A stretch of 64,000 bases of DNA from Thermoanaerobacterium thermosaccharolyticum DSM 571. GTDB taxonomy: Bacteria > Bacillota > Thermoanaerobacteria > Thermoanaerobacterales > Thermoanaerobacteraceae. Below the pieces are notes generated by a model. It did not search any database. It had not been told where the DNA came from and saw nothing but the letters and a program-made list of their open reading frames with translations. The DNA lies in NCBI RefSeq assembly GCF_000145615.1, contig NC_014410.1, positions 1,661,501 through 1,725,500 of the forward strand, in the 5' to 3' direction. Below, piece after piece: positions 52,323 to 62,355 of this stretch; position 1 is the stretch's first letter; the number at the start of each line of letters is the position of its first letter. A program made the position numbers and the translations under genes.

Positions 52323-53438
52323 TCAATATATTATTTTATTTAAAGTTAATTTTGCAGCCGCTTTTAATACATCTTCATCATTTACAAAAGATTGCTTAAT
52401 AATTATGTCATTAAAAGATTTTTGTAAATTGTCCGCAACATTAAGCATTTTTACTATTTTTCCATCAAGTACGAATACCTTCACATTAAGCAAAATTTTT
52501 AAATTCAGAACTGCAACCTTTAATGCATCAATAACATCATTTGTAATTTTATTAATAGTATCATTCTTAAAAAATTTATATACGCTATCAAAACTTAAAA
52601 ACTCAATGTCATTTATATATTTCTTTTCCGATGTTAAAGCCTTTTTTATTATAGCTTTAATTGAAACAAGAGTGTTTAAACAGCCCCTATGTCCTTCCGG
52701 GCATTCAGGCCCATTCCTATCAATTATCATATGTCCAATATCAATATCATCGTTTATTTTACCATCTCTTAGTATTACTGATGATTGTATTTCATCGTTT
52801 AAATCAATATAAGCAAGATTGTCATTTATACCAAGCGCCAAATATTCAGCCATTGATTTTAAATCAATTTCATTTTCTACTATAACCGGTATATCCAACT
52901 CATATGACAAAGCTTGAGGTAATGTCATATAATCTGAAGATATGGATGTAGATAATACTCCCTTTAAATTAAATTCTTTTAAATCATCATTTAAACATAT
53001 GCCAATGCCATATATTTTTTTGTTATTCAGCTTTAAATCCTTTTCAATATCATTAATAAAATTTTCTATGATACTCTGTAAAAAAGGCAAGTCATAATAA
53101 TTAAACTCAATCTTTTTTTCATCTCTTTTATTTAAATTAAAGTCAAATAATATACAAGTCAAATTATCTCTAAATATTTTAAACGTAGCAATATATCCAT
53201 TATCAGAATTCAGTTCTAACATTATTGGTCTTCTTCCCCCGTTTGATGGTCCAATTCCTGATTCCTTTATTATCTTCTCATTTAATAACTCTTCAACCAG
53301 ATCTGAAATAGCAGTCATACTTAATCCGGTATATTGAGAAAGCTCTGTCCTTGATAAAGGTCCATTATTTATTAAAATATTCAATATTCTTTTTTTATTC
53401 TTATCTTTCAACTCTTTTAAATTACTTTTATGTCTCAA
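52323..53438 (-). CDS. ROK-family transcriptional repressor
   Basis: A 371-residue NagC/XylR-like protein. The N-terminal winged helix is GPLSRTELSQYTGLSMTAISDLVEEL. The ROK body contains a zinc-type motif CPEGHRGCLN. Sugar-binding and ATP-binding motifs of true kinases are weak. It heads the operon and likely represses it until a sugar or sugar derivative binds. Confidence 0.85.
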   Translation of the reverse strand: MRHKSNLKELKDKNKKRILNILINNGPLSRTELSQYTGLSMTAISDLVEELLNEKIIKESGIGPSNGGRRPIMLELNSDNGYIATFKIFRDNLTCILFDFNLNKRDEKKIEFNYYDLPFLQSIIENFINDIEKDLKLNNKKIYGIGICLNDDLKEFNLKGVLSTSISSDYMTLPQALSYELDIPVIVENEIDLKSMAEYLALGINDNLAYIDLNDEIQSSVILRDGKINDDIDIGHMIIDRNGPECPEGHRGCLNTLVSIKAIIKKALTSEKKYINDIEFLSFDSVYKFFKNDTINKITNDVIDALKVAVLNLKILLNVKVFVLDGKIVKMLNVADNLQKSFNDIIIKQSFVNDEDVLKAAAKLTLNKIIY

Positions 53439-54002
53439 AATATCACCTAACTTTCTAAGAAATTCGTAATAATTCCATATACTTTATTCTATTTTCTTAT
53501 TATCTTAATATTATTAATTCTACATAAAATCAAAAAATCCTTCCTAACTTTTAAAATTTTTTCGTCATATTATAGTTATATAAAATTCATCATTTATCAT
53601 TAAAACAAGCCTTTTTAGTCATTGAATTCTACGGTAATCAACACCATATCATCTAATTTAACAAAACATAATACACCTAAATTTAGCTACCACCTCTTTT
53701 ATCAGAGCATTTGAGCTTATTTCTGCTATATTGACACAAGTTCATTTATTTTTGTAACTCTCTGTATTTACTTTACCACAATAGTTCCAACAATTTAAGC
53801 AGAAATTTTGTTCTCATTTTACTATAAAATACTATATGGGGAACTAAACTATATAATTATGTATACTGTCATTGCTGAAATTTATACTAGCATAATTATT
53901 TTTTAACCTGGTAAGTATCCTTAATTATTGGTGGGCCTAATGCTGTAATATTAAAAATACTATTGCAGCAATAATAAATTTAATCTATAATATATTTAAT
54001 TA
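53439..54002. other. Gap with an IS-flank fragment
   Basis: An AT-rich space between the ROK operon and the rbs terminator. GAACTTGTGTCAATA occurs on minus around 53729-53743 and matches 39398-39412, so an old IS scar is likely. No gene is supported; the ROK promoter should be at its left end. Confidence 0.45.
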
Positions 54003-54045
54003 TAAAAAAATTCTAGCATATCCCTTAAACTATAAATATGCTAGA
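54003..54045 (-). terminator. Terminator of the rbs operon
   Basis: TCTAGCATAT and ATATGCTAGA form a 10-bp stem; on minus it is followed by a run of seven T. It lies about 85 bp after rbsB. Confidence 0.85.
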
Positions 54046-54128
54046 TATCAACAATTCATAATCTTTTAATTTTTAATATTATCCATTATTTTTAGCCATA
54101 TTCAAATTCATATTTATTTAAACCAATT

Positions 54129-55055
54129 TTAATTTTTTTCAATTAATTTTATTTCAGCAGGAATTTTTCTTGCAACCTTTTCTCCTTTTAAATATTTGTC
54201 TGCGGTATCAACTCCAAGTGTACCTATTAACTCAGGTTGCTGTGCTATAGTGGCTGTCATTTGACCATTTTTTATAGCATTTAATCCATCAGCAGTACCA
54301 TCGAAACCTACCACCAGAATTCCTTGTCTATTAGCTCCTTTTATAGCTTTTATCGCTCCTAATGCCATTTCATCATTTTGAGCAAATACTGCATCTATTT
54401 TAGGTTGTGCTTGTAATATATTTTCCATTACTGACAAGCCTTGTGATCTGTCAAAATTTGCAGTTTGTTTTGAAATTATTTTTATATTTGGATATTTGGA
54501 TATTTCATCATCAAATCCTTTTCCTCTTTCTATAGTTGATGATGCACCTGGCGTGCCTACTAGTTCAACTATATTACCTTTATTGTTTAATTTTTTTGCT
54601 AAAAAGTCAGCAGCCATTTGTCCACCTTTTACGTTATCTGATGCAATATTTGATACAATATTACCTCCATTAACATCCCTATCAAGCGTTATAACCGGAA
54701 TATTATTATTATTAGCTTCTTTAACTTCATTAACAGCTGCATCACTATCTACTGGATTCAGTAATAGCACACTCACTTTTTGCTGAATAAGATCTTCAAC
54801 ATTCGATAGTTCTTTTGAAGAATCGTTTTGTGAGTCAAGTACTGTTACGCTATACCCTAATTTTTTAGCCTCTTTTTCAACACCATTTTTTAACGAAACA
54901 AAAAATGGATTATTTTGTGTTGATAATACAAGCCCAATTGTTTTTGTATTTGTAGCAGTTTTTGAAGTATTACCCGAATTACTGCTACACCCTGCCATAA
55001 GAGCAAATACAAGCAGAACAACTAAAATGATTGAAAGCTTTTTTGACACTTTCAT
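54129..55055 (-). CDS. rbsB: Ribose-type ABC transporter substrate-binding lipoprotein
   Basis: A 308-residue secreted protein. A basic N-terminus, hydrophobic core and lipobox ALMAGCSS predict lipid anchoring on Cys-23 or so. The type I periplasmic-binding fold shows IGLVLSTQNNPFFVSLKNGV, NPVDSDAAVNEV, VITLDRDVNGG and AVFAQNDEMALGAIKA, as in RbsB. It is last in the operon, which fits a highly expressed binding protein with its own stabilised 3' end. D-ribose is likely; D-allose is possible given an AlsE-like gene close by. Confidence 0.92.
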   Translation of the reverse strand: MKVSKKLSIILVVLLVFALMAGCSSNSGNTSKTATNTKTIGLVLSTQNNPFFVSLKNGVEKEAKKLGYSVTVLDSQNDSSKELSNVEDLIQQKVSVLLLNPVDSDAAVNEVKEANNNNIPVITLDRDVNGGNIVSNIASDNVKGGQMAADFLAKKLNNKGNIVELVGTPGASSTIERGKGFDDEISKYPNIKIISKQTANFDRSQGLSVMENILQAQPKIDAVFAQNDEMALGAIKAIKGANRQGILVVGFDGTADGLNAIKNGQMTATIAQQPELIGTLGVDTADKYLKGEKVARKIPAEIKLIEKN

Positions 55056-55164
55056 AAATATTTTCCTCCTTTTTTATTTTTGTTTATTTTATATATTGCA
55101 AAACCCAAAATTAGAGTCTTGCAACATATATTCAGAGAAAAAATTATTGATGATTAAAACATAT

Positions 55165-56112
55165 TTATTTCTTTTTATCTATTGCTATTGCCAACAATAT
55201 AACTATACCTTTTGCAATCGACTGATAAAACGGTGAAACATTAAGTAGGTCTAATCCATTATTTAGTACACCAATTATAATTGCACCAATTAAAGTACCT
55301 ATTAAACTACCTTCACCACCAGCAAGACTTGTTCCACCTAATACAACAGCAGCTATAGCATCTAGTTCATACCCATTTCCAGCAGTAGGTGAAGCAGAAT
55401 TTAATCTAGAAGCAAGAATCAAACCGCTAATTGAGGCTAATAATCCGCTCAATGAATATACAAATAAGATAATTTTATTAGTATTTATGCCAGCTAATTT
55501 TGCAGCTTGCATATTGCCACCTGTTGCATAAACATATCTTCCTATTTTATTATTCTTTAGAAAATAATAAGCAATTATAAAAATTAAAATTGTAATTATA
55601 ATTGGTACAGGAATTGGACCTATATATCCATTACCTATAAAACTAAATGCTTCGTTTAATCCTGTTATAGGCTGCCCATTTGTATATACTAATGTCAACC
55701 CTCTTGCGATTGTCATCATAGCAAATGTAGCTATAAAAGGCGGTATATTCCATTTAATGGTAACAAAACCATTAAACATACCTAATAAAGTACCAACTGC
55801 AAGTCCTATTATAATTGATATTGCAAGTGGCATATTACTCTTTAGTAATCCACATGTTATCGCGCTAGAAAATGCTAAAATCGATCCTACTGATAAATCA
55901 ATACCACCAGTTAAAATAACATATGTCATACCAACAGCTATAACAGCATTTAATGATGTTTGTCTTAAAACATTTGTTAAATTATAATAGTTAAAAAATC
56001 TTGGAGATAAAATTGTAAAAACAATTACTAAAGCGACTAAACCTATTACTGACTTTGCACGCAATAATAATTCTTTATAATTAATTTTTTTACTATTAAT
56101 CGTTCCAATCAT
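55165..56112 (-). CDS. rbsC: Ribose ABC transporter permease
   Basis: A 315-residue membrane protein with about eight to ten helices. It has the RbsC-type VILTGGIDLSVGSILAFSS motif and the coupling/pore segment AAVVLGGTSLAGGEGSLIGTL. It directly follows rbsA with a one-base gap, and a 109-bp gap separates it from rbsB. Confidence 0.93.
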   Translation of the reverse strand: MIGTINSKKINYKELLLRAKSVIGLVALVIVFTILSPRFFNYYNLTNVLRQTSLNAVIAVGMTYVILTGGIDLSVGSILAFSSAITCGLLKSNMPLAISIIIGLAVGTLLGMFNGFVTIKWNIPPFIATFAMMTIARGLTLVYTNGQPITGLNEAFSFIGNGYIGPIPVPIIITILIFIIAYYFLKNNKIGRYVYATGGNMQAAKLAGINTNKIILFVYSLSGLLASISGLILASRLNSASPTAGNGYELDAIAAVVLGGTSLAGGEGSLIGTLIGAIIIGVLNNGLDLLNVSPFYQSIAKGIVILLAIAIDKKK

Positions 56113-56113
56113 T

Positions 56114-57607
56114 TTATATTCCTCCTACAGCCATTTGCATTACCTTTTCTTCAGACGCATCATCATGAACAATTTCTCCCATTATCTTACCTTCATGCAT
56201 TACAATTATTCTATCGCTTATATTTAGTACTTCTGGTAAATCTGATGAGATCAATATAACTCCTATACCTTGCTTTTTTAAATCATTTATCAATTTATAA
56301 ACCTCATTTTTTGCGCCAACATCTATACCTCTCGTTGGTTCATCAAGTATAATTAATTTAGGTTTCGTAAGTAAACATTTAGCTATAGCAATTTTTTGCT
56401 GATTGCCACCACTAAGATCCGATATATTCTGATTTATTGATTGAAATTTAATATTTAACTTTTCTGCCATTTGTTTAACCAATAAATTTTCATCTTTTTT
56501 GCGAATACTTCCTATATGATTTGATACATAATTTAAAGATGATATAGTCATATTTTCCTTGACATTTAATTTCAATACAAGTCCTTCATTTTTTCTATCT
56601 TCTGATAGATATATTATTCCATTTTTTATAGCATCTCCTGGACAATTAACTGAGATTTCTTTATTGTCTACAAATACTTTGCCATCATCTTTTTTATAAA
56701 ATCCGAAAATTGACTTAGCGACTTCAGTACGCCCGGATCCTATTAAACCTGAAAATCCAACCACTTCACCTTTTCTTACTTCAAAATTGATGTTCTCAAA
56801 CTTACCCTTTAAAGTTAAATTTTGAACTTTTAATAACACTTCATCCTCTATATTTATCACTTCTCTTGGAAATTGATCTTTAATATCTCTACCAACCATC
56901 ATTGAAATCAATCCATCCTTAGTCACGTCTTTTATTTTTCCATTTGAAATTAATTTTCCGTCTCTTAAAACTGTATAATCATCGCAAGTTTCAAATATTT
57001 CATCCATTCTATGCGAAATATAAATAATTGATTTACCTTTTTCTTTAAGCATATTTATAACTTCAAAAAGTTTTTTTGATTCTACTTCAGTAAGAGCTGC
57101 CGTAGGTTCATCCATTATTAATATATTTGAATCCATAAGAAGACATCTGGCAATTTCAACCATTTGTTGCTCTCCAATACTTAGCTCTCTTACAACCTTG
57201 TTAACATTAATATTCATACCTAACTCATCAAGTTTATTTTTGCTTTCTAATTTGATTCTTTGCCAATCAATTTTTCTAAACTTTCTTGTATATTCTCTTC
57301 CAAGAAACATATTTTCATATACGCTTAATGACGGAATCAGGTTTAATTCCTGATGTATCATAGAAATACCATATTTTTCAGCATCTTTTATATTTTCATT
57401 TTCTATTTCATTACCATTTAAATAAATTTTACCTGAATCCCTTTTGTATATACCGCATAAAATTTTCATTAATGTTGATTTACCTGCACCATTTTCTCCT
57501 ACTAAAGCAAGGACATGCCCTTTATGCAATTCCAAGCTAACATTATCCAAAACTACTGCATTACCAAATTTTTTGCTTATATTAGAAATCTTTAACAAAG
57601 GTTCCAT
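56114..57607 (-). CDS. rbsA: Ribose ABC transporter double ATPase
   Basis: A 497-residue protein with two ABC domains. The first has Walker A LVGENGAGKSTLMKIL, signature LSIGEQQMVEIAR and Walker B ILIMDEPTAAL. The second has the degenerate Walker A SGLIGSGRTEVAKS, signature DLSGGNQQKIAIAK and Walker B LIILDEPTRGIDVGAK. This asymmetry is normal for RbsA-type ATPases. Confidence 0.94.
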   Translation of the reverse strand: MEPLLKISNISKKFGNAVVLDNVSLELHKGHVLALVGENGAGKSTLMKILCGIYKRDSGKIYLNGNEIENENIKDAEKYGISMIHQELNLIPSLSVYENMFLGREYTRKFRKIDWQRIKLESKNKLDELGMNINVNKVVRELSIGEQQMVEIARCLLMDSNILIMDEPTAALTEVESKKLFEVINMLKEKGKSIIYISHRMDEIFETCDDYTVLRDGKLISNGKIKDVTKDGLISMMVGRDIKDQFPREVINIEDEVLLKVQNLTLKGKFENINFEVRKGEVVGFSGLIGSGRTEVAKSIFGFYKKDDGKVFVDNKEISVNCPGDAIKNGIIYLSEDRKNEGLVLKLNVKENMTISSLNYVSNHIGSIRKKDENLLVKQMAEKLNIKFQSINQNISDLSGGNQQKIAIAKCLLTKPKLIILDEPTRGIDVGAKNEVYKLINDLKKQGIGVILISSDLPEVLNISDRIIVMHEGKIMGEIVHDDASEEKVMQMAVGGI

Positions 57608-57625
57608 AACATTAACGCCCCTTAA

Positions 57626-58018
57626 TTAAAACTCTACTCCTGATTGCAATATGATATTTGCAAAAGATGTAAACTCTCCAGTTCTAATAACAGCCTTTGA
57701 CATTTTACTCATTTCCTTCAATTTTTCATGATCAATAATAATTATTTTATCTTGTAATAGCTTAGTAACTTCTAAATATAATTCATTATTTTTATCTATC
57801 ATCTCTTTAGCAATATATGCCTTTTCAACGCCAAGTTCCGAAAGCACAGCCTTTAGCGTTTCTAAAAAACTAGGAATACCTGGTGATAGAGCAATATCTA
57901 TTCTTTTAGTATTCTCTGGTACTGGCAATCCACTATCTGCTATTACCAAAAGATCTTTATGTCCACATTCTGCAACAATTCTTGATATTTCACTATTAAG
58001 CAAAGTTGTTTTTTTCAT
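57626..58018 (-). CDS. rbsD: D-ribose pyranase
   Basis: About 130 residues of the RbsD/FucU mutarotase family, which interconverts beta-pyranose and beta-furanose ribose. Motifs: [25 protein letters not shown] with the catalytic His, and a C-terminal [19 protein letters not shown]. The start at 58018 ([10 protein letters not shown]) follows GAGAGGAGAG; an earlier ATG at 58051 has no such site. It overlaps rbsK by 23 bases. RbsD marks ribose as the pathway's sugar. Confidence 0.92.
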   Translation of the reverse strand: MKKTTLLNSEISRIVAECGHKDLLVIADSGLPVPENTKRIDIALSPGIPSFLETLKAVLSELGVEKAYIAKEMIDKNNELYLEVTKLLQDKIIIIDHEKLKEMSKMSKAVIRTGEFTSFANIILQSGVEF

Positions 58019-58943
58019 GAACTTCTCTCCTCTCATTAATAAATTTTTCAACCTCTAACTTATCTGGCAAAGAATCCTGTGTACCTTCTTTTGTTACAGT
58101 TAAAGCAGAAACATAAGTTGCAAACTCAATAGCTTCTTTTATGCTTTTACCATTATTTAAAGCAATTGATATAGCACCAGTAAAAGAATCACCTGCTGCC
58201 GTAGTATCTATAGCGTCTACCTGTACTGCTGCAAAATGTAAAGAATCATTTTTATTCTTTAAAAAGCATCCTTTTTCTCCTAAAGTCGTTATTATGTTTT
58301 GTACTCCTGATTCCAATAAAATCTCAGATGCATTGTTAATATCTTCAATAGTCTTTACATTTTTCTTAGTTAAAATTGACAATTCACTTTCATTCGGCGT
58401 TAAAATATATATATTTTTCAATATTTCTTCAGGTATTTTTCTGGCAGGCGCTGGATTCAATATGACTTTTATATTTTTTTTGTTGCAAATCTCAATAGCG
58501 TATTTTACTGTTTCAATCGGAATTTCTAATTGTAATACACAAATTTCGGCTGCATCAAACAAGTCTAAATGTCTATTTATTTGTTCAACATCTAATTTTT
58601 TATTTGCTCCTTGATTTACAGATATATTGTTCTCACCTTTATCACTAACATATATAAATGCCATACCGGTTTTTTCTGTTTTATCGATTTCAATGCCACT
58701 TGGCTTTACTTTTTGTTTATCTAAATTTTCAATCAGTTCTTTGCCAAAGTTATCGTCTCCAACTCTGCCTATCATAGTAACATTTCCACCTAATTTAGCT
58801 ATTGCGACAGCTTGATTTGCACCTTTCCCTCCAAATGAATAGTTTACTTCTTTTGCAATAACAGTTTCACCAATCTTTGGTATATGCTCAACTTTTATTA
58901 CAATGTCCATATTAATACTTCCAACTACTAAAATATTTTTCAT
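57996..58943 (-). CDS. rbsK: Ribokinase
   Basis: A 315-residue PfkB kinase. N-terminal signature [17 protein letters not shown] and [18 protein letters not shown]-terminal signature [17 protein letters not shown] with the catalytic Asp. It makes ribose 5-phosphate from imported ribose. It follows rbsR by nine bases and overlaps rbsD. Normal length, no lesions. Confidence 0.94.
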   Translation of the reverse strand: MKNILVVGSINMDIVIKVEHIPKIGETVIAKEVNYSFGGKGANQAVAIAKLGGNVTMIGRVGDDNFGKELIENLDKQKVKPSGIEIDKTEKTGMAFIYVSDKGENNISVNQGANKKLDVEQINRHLDLFDAAEICVLQLEIPIETVKYAIEICNKKNIKVILNPAPARKIPEEILKNIYILTPNESELSILTKKNVKTIEDINNASEILLESGVQNIITTLGEKGCFLKNKNDSLHFAAVQVDAIDTTAAGDSFTGAISIALNNGKSIKEAIEFATYVSALTVTKEGTQDSLPDKLEVEKFINERREVHEKNNFA

Positions 58944-58952
58944 GTTATCACC

Positions 58953-59987
58953 TCAAATATTATTATGATACTCTCTAACGCTTTTTCTTTCAATCAAGCT
59001 AGGTTCAAATTTAACAACTTTTTTTCTAACTTTTTCTCCTTCAATAAGCTTTATTAATACTCTAGTAGCTGTCAAACCCATATCATAAGAAGGTTGTTTT
59101 ATTGTAGTTAGTTGCGGTTCTAAAATCTGTGAAAGTTGAATATCATCAAAGCCAACTATTGATATATCATCAGGTATCCTATATCCCTTCTTCTTTAAAG
59201 TTTTATAAACACCATAGGCCATTAAGTCATTGCAAGCAAAAATGCCAGTTACATCTTTGTTTTCAATTATCTTTTCTGCTGCAACCATACCACTATTTAT
59301 TTTAAAATCTCCTTCTATAATCATGCTGTTATTTATTTCAATATTAAAATCTGAAAGTGCTTTTTTGTATCCATTTAATCTCTCTATAGCACTTTTTGTA
59401 TAAAGTGGTCCAGTAATGCAAGCTATATTTCTATGTCCTAGTTCGATTAGATATTTTGTAGCTAAATAACCACCTTTATAGTTATCCAAAAAAACACCAT
59501 AAATATTTTTTAATTTTGGTTCAATTGATCTGTCAATCATTACAACAGGAATTCCCGAATCGATTAAATCAATAATATGTTCATATTTTGGTATTGAACT
59601 TGATGTAAATATAATTCCATCAACGCATTTTTCTCTTAACACAGCTATATAATTATTTTCTTTTTCTGCGTTATCATCTGTATTACATAAAAATATATTG
59701 TAACCATAAATATTAGCACAATCCTCTGCACCTCTCGCTATTTCAGGGAAGAAGGGGTTTGTAATATCTGGTATAATCAATCCAATTGTTTTCGTTTTCT
59801 TTGTAACCAAACTCCTTGCTATAGCATTAGGTTGATAATTTGTTTCTTTTATTATTTGCAATATCTTATTTTTAGTCTGCTCACTAATACTGTCATCTTT
59901 GTTATTAATTACTTTGGAAACAGTAGTTATTGATACATTTGCTAATCTAGCTATATCTTTTATAGTTATTGCCACTTGCATCACCAA
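58953..59987 (-). CDS. rbsR: LacI-family repressor of the rbs operon
   Basis: A 344-residue repressor. The LacI headpiece is TIKDIARLANVSITTVSKVINN with a hinge helix NYQPNAIARSLVTKKT; the sensor domain is RbsB-like (GLIIPDITNPFFPEIARGAE). It is the first gene of the operon; a LacI-type palindrome lies just before it, so it represses itself and rbsKDACB. Ribose or its phosphate is the likely inducer. The likely start is MQVAITIKDIA, two or three residues after the first ATG. Confidence 0.92.
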   Translation of the reverse strand: MVMQVAITIKDIARLANVSITTVSKVINNKDDSISEQTKNKILQIIKETNYQPNAIARSLVTKKTKTIGLIIPDITNPFFPEIARGAEDCANIYGYNIFLCNTDDNAEKENNYIAVLREKCVDGIIFTSSSIPKYEHIIDLIDSGIPVVMIDRSIEPKLKNIYGVFLDNYKGGYLATKYLIELGHRNIACITGPLYTKSAIERLNGYKKALSDFNIEINNSMIIEGDFKINSGMVAAEKIIENKDVTGIFACNDLMAYGVYKTLKKKGYRIPDDISIVGFDDIQLSQILEPQLTTIKQPSYDMGLTATRVLIKLIEGEKVRKKVVKFEPSLIERKSVREYHNNI

Positions 59988-60005
59988 ATTATCAAGATTA
60001 ACGTT

Positions 60006-60025
60006 TTAGTAAAACGCTTTACTAA
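60006..60025. promoter_or_regulatory. LacI-type operator of the rbs operon
   Basis: TTAGTAAAACGCTTTACTAA is an almost perfect palindrome centred on the CG of a LacI/CcpA-type core. It lies just downstream of the -10 box, where bound RbsR (or CcpA) would block initiation. Confidence 0.85.
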
Positions 60026-60029
60026 TAAT

Positions 60030-60058
60030 AGTATAGTATGCTACCAATAAAAAGTCAA
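60030..60058 (-). promoter_or_regulatory. Promoter of the rbs operon
   Basis: On minus: -35 TTGACT at 60053-60058, a 17-bp spacer and -10 TATACT at 60030-60035, with the operator immediately after. This is near-consensus for the main sigma factor. Confidence 0.8.
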
Positions 60059-60081
60059 TATGTTTTTTTAATTTTGTGTAA

Positions 60082-60101
60082 TTATTCTGATAAAATGTCA
60101 T
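60082..60101. repeat. IS-end sequence shared with 29806-29825
   Basis: TTATTCTGATAAAATGTCAT is identical at both places, and matching continues for a few bases (TATGAGA). At the other site a transposase start follows; here none does. Confidence 0.55.
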
Positions 60102-60179
60102 ATATGAGAGAGAAATGTACTGCGTTTGCATGATAATTCTACTTTGATATGGCATAAAAAGTGCCAACACTCATTTAAA

Positions 60180-60358
60180 AAATATGATAGCCCTTTTAAG
60201 TGATAACTCGTAATACATTTTCCCTTTATGGGCAACAAAAGTGATAAATGCATAGCAGATTGAACAAATTGAAAGCCAGCTCTTAAGACGCTGGCTAATA
60301 ACAGAGGCTTATAACATCAGAACAAACCACCCGTTATATATGTGGTCATTGTTCATAT
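60180..60358 (+). mobile_element. Degraded IS605-type right end
   Basis: By eye this is a diverged copy of 45655-45826: GAAAGCCAGC with GACGCTGGCTAAT, ACAGAGGCTTATAACATCAGA and AACCACCCG-TATATATG-TGGTCAT occur in the same order. Stems are partly lost (the final foldback is now imperfect). No tnpA or tnpB codons remain next to it. It lies between rbsR and the aldolase gene. Confidence 0.65.
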
Positions 60359-60362
60359 AGCG

Positions 60363-61223
60363 TTATTTTATATATTCAATTCTGTTATTGGAATTAAGCA
60401 TTCTGATCTTATCTCTTATAACATTTGAAAGCAATTTTTTCATCGGTGCAAACATTTCATCTGGATATGGATCTATGCGTTTTATTTTTGATGCGGCTTC
60501 TTTAAGCCCGTTATTCATTGCAATGCGCAAATCAGCGTATAAATTTACTTTAGTAATCCCATGCTTAACCGCATTTTGAACCTGTTCTACAGGTGTTCCT
60601 GAACCGCCGTGTAATACCAATGGTACGGAACACCTTTCCCTTATTTCACTTAACCTTTTAATATTTAAATTAGGCTCTGAAATGTAGACACCATGTGTGG
60701 TGCCAATCGATACGGCCAGTGCATCTACATTTGTCTCACTGACAAATTTTACAACTTCATCTGGATCAGTTAATTTAGATTCCTCGCTTTTCCCATCTAT
60801 AGTAAATCCGCCGACATGTCCCAACTCTGCTTCCACACTAACACCTTTACGATGCGCCATCTCAACAACATCTCGAGTTATCTTTACATTATCATCAAAT
60901 GGCAGTGATGAGCCATCGTACATAACTGAAGTAAAGCCGTGATCAATGGCAGATTCAATTAAATCAAGATTTGTCGCATGATCAAGATGCAATACCACCG
61001 GTATTCTATAAAGCTCTGCTGCAAATTTAATGAATCCAGAAATATAATCCATACTTCTGCCTTTAAGGTTGTGTTCCAACGCCATTAAGATTACAGGTGA
61101 TTTTTCTTCTTCTGAGGTATCCAAAATGCATCTTATCATAATATCTTCCACACAATCAAAAGCAGGTACGGCATAGCATTTATCCTTAGCATCACGCAAT
61201 ACATCATTTAAATTTTTAAGCAT
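60363..61223 (-). CDS. Class II ketose-bisphosphate aldolase (FbaA/GatY type)
   Basis: A 286-residue zinc aldolase. Metal ligands: His in VVLHLDHATNLDLI, Glu in VSVEAELGHVGG, His in SIGTTHGVYIS and His in PLVLHGGSGTP. It splits fructose 1,6-, tagatose 1,6- or a related ketose bisphosphate into two trioses. With a GatD-like dehydrogenase and an AlsE-like epimerase nearby, a less common hexose or hexitol is likely rather than central glycolysis. It is the last gene of its cluster, 36 bp after the dehydrogenase. Confidence 0.88.
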   Translation of the reverse strand: MLKNLNDVLRDAKDKCYAVPAFDCVEDIMIRCILDTSEEEKSPVILMALEHNLKGRSMDYISGFIKFAAELYRIPVVLHLDHATNLDLIESAIDHGFTSVMYDGSSLPFDDNVKITRDVVEMAHRKGVSVEAELGHVGGFTIDGKSEESKLTDPDEVVKFVSETNVDALAVSIGTTHGVYISEPNLNIKRLSEIRERCSVPLVLHGGSGTPVEQVQNAVKHGITKVNLYADLRIAMNNGLKEAASKIKRIDPYPDEMFAPMKKLLSNVIRDKIRMLNSNNRIEYIK

Positions 61224-61259
61224 TTTAGCCCTCCATTTCTTTTTGCTTTTACAATCAGA

Positions 61260-62314
61260 TTATGCAGGTTTTATAATCACTTTAAGAGCTTTGGCAGAAG
61301 ATGCCATTTCAAAAGCTTTTTCGTAATCCCTTATATCAAAAGTTTTTGATATTAAAGACTTCACATTTAATTTTTTCAGTTGTATCAATTCCAATACTTT
61401 TTTAAACTGCAAAACCGTAGAATCAGACGTCCCGTGTATAAACAGTTCTTTATAATGAATCAAATTGCTGTCTATATTGATAACTGATTTATCCTTTGGA
61501 AGTCCCCCAAAAAAATTTATGCGTCCCCTTTTAGCTGCCACTGAAACAGCCATTTCCTGTGCAGCGGCTGAAGGAGCCGCCACAATCACTACATCTGCAC
61601 CTTTACCATCCGTTTCATCAATGACTGTTTTTACAAAATCTCTTTAGCGGGATCAATAATCCTATCTATTTCTTTAAAATCCCTTGCTATCTCTATTCTG
61701 TCATTGGATATCTCCGACAGAATAACCTTTGAGGCCCCTAATATTTTAGATAGAATTGCATGTACTATACCTATGGGACCACCTCCTATGATTACTACTG
61801 CATCATTTAAACCTACTTTGGACAATTCCTGACCATTTAAGGCACATGATATTGGTTCTACAATTGAAGCCTCTTCAAAAGAAATATTATCAGGTATTGG
61901 AATCACACCATTTGCTTTAACAAGTTCTCTTGGAACTGCTACATATTCTGCAAAGCAACCATCATATTCACAAGACAAAGATCTTTTATTTATGCATAGA
62001 TTTGTGTTTCCGCTTAAACAATATTCGCACCACCCACATGGTATGCCACATGATATGATTACCCTTTCTCCGATTTTATATCCTTCTTCATCTATTTCGT
62101 CATCAATTTGATAAATGGTTCCCGAAGCTTCATGCCCCATTACTCTCGGCAGTATCATCCCATGAGATGTACCGCCGGCTTTAATATTTCTTATATCGCT
62201 GCCGCATATTGCACAAGATTCAACTTTTATTATCATTCCTCCTTTGGGCAATATAGGATCAGGTATACTTTCGCACCTTAGATCATCTTTGCCGTAAAGC
62301 CTCAATGCCAACAA
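61260..62314 (-). pseudogene. Zinc-dependent MDR dehydrogenase, frameshifted
   Basis: The first 227 residues hold the catalytic zinc site (CAICGSDIRNIK, RVMGHEASG), structural Cys (CGIPCGWCEYCLSGNTNLC) and NAD site IGGGPIGIVHAILSK. After DRIIDPAKEIL the frame stops near 61631; one base earlier it goes on as DFVKTVIDETDGKGADVVIV and then AAAQEMAVSVAAKRG to 61260. The two parts together make a normal sorbitol/threonine-dehydrogenase-type enzyme. One missing base explains it; sequence error cannot be excluded. It would oxidise a sugar alcohol or its phosphate. Confidence 0.8.
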
Positions 62315-62355
62315 TTAAAAACACACCTCTTTTTAGATAAAATTATTATTGATGG

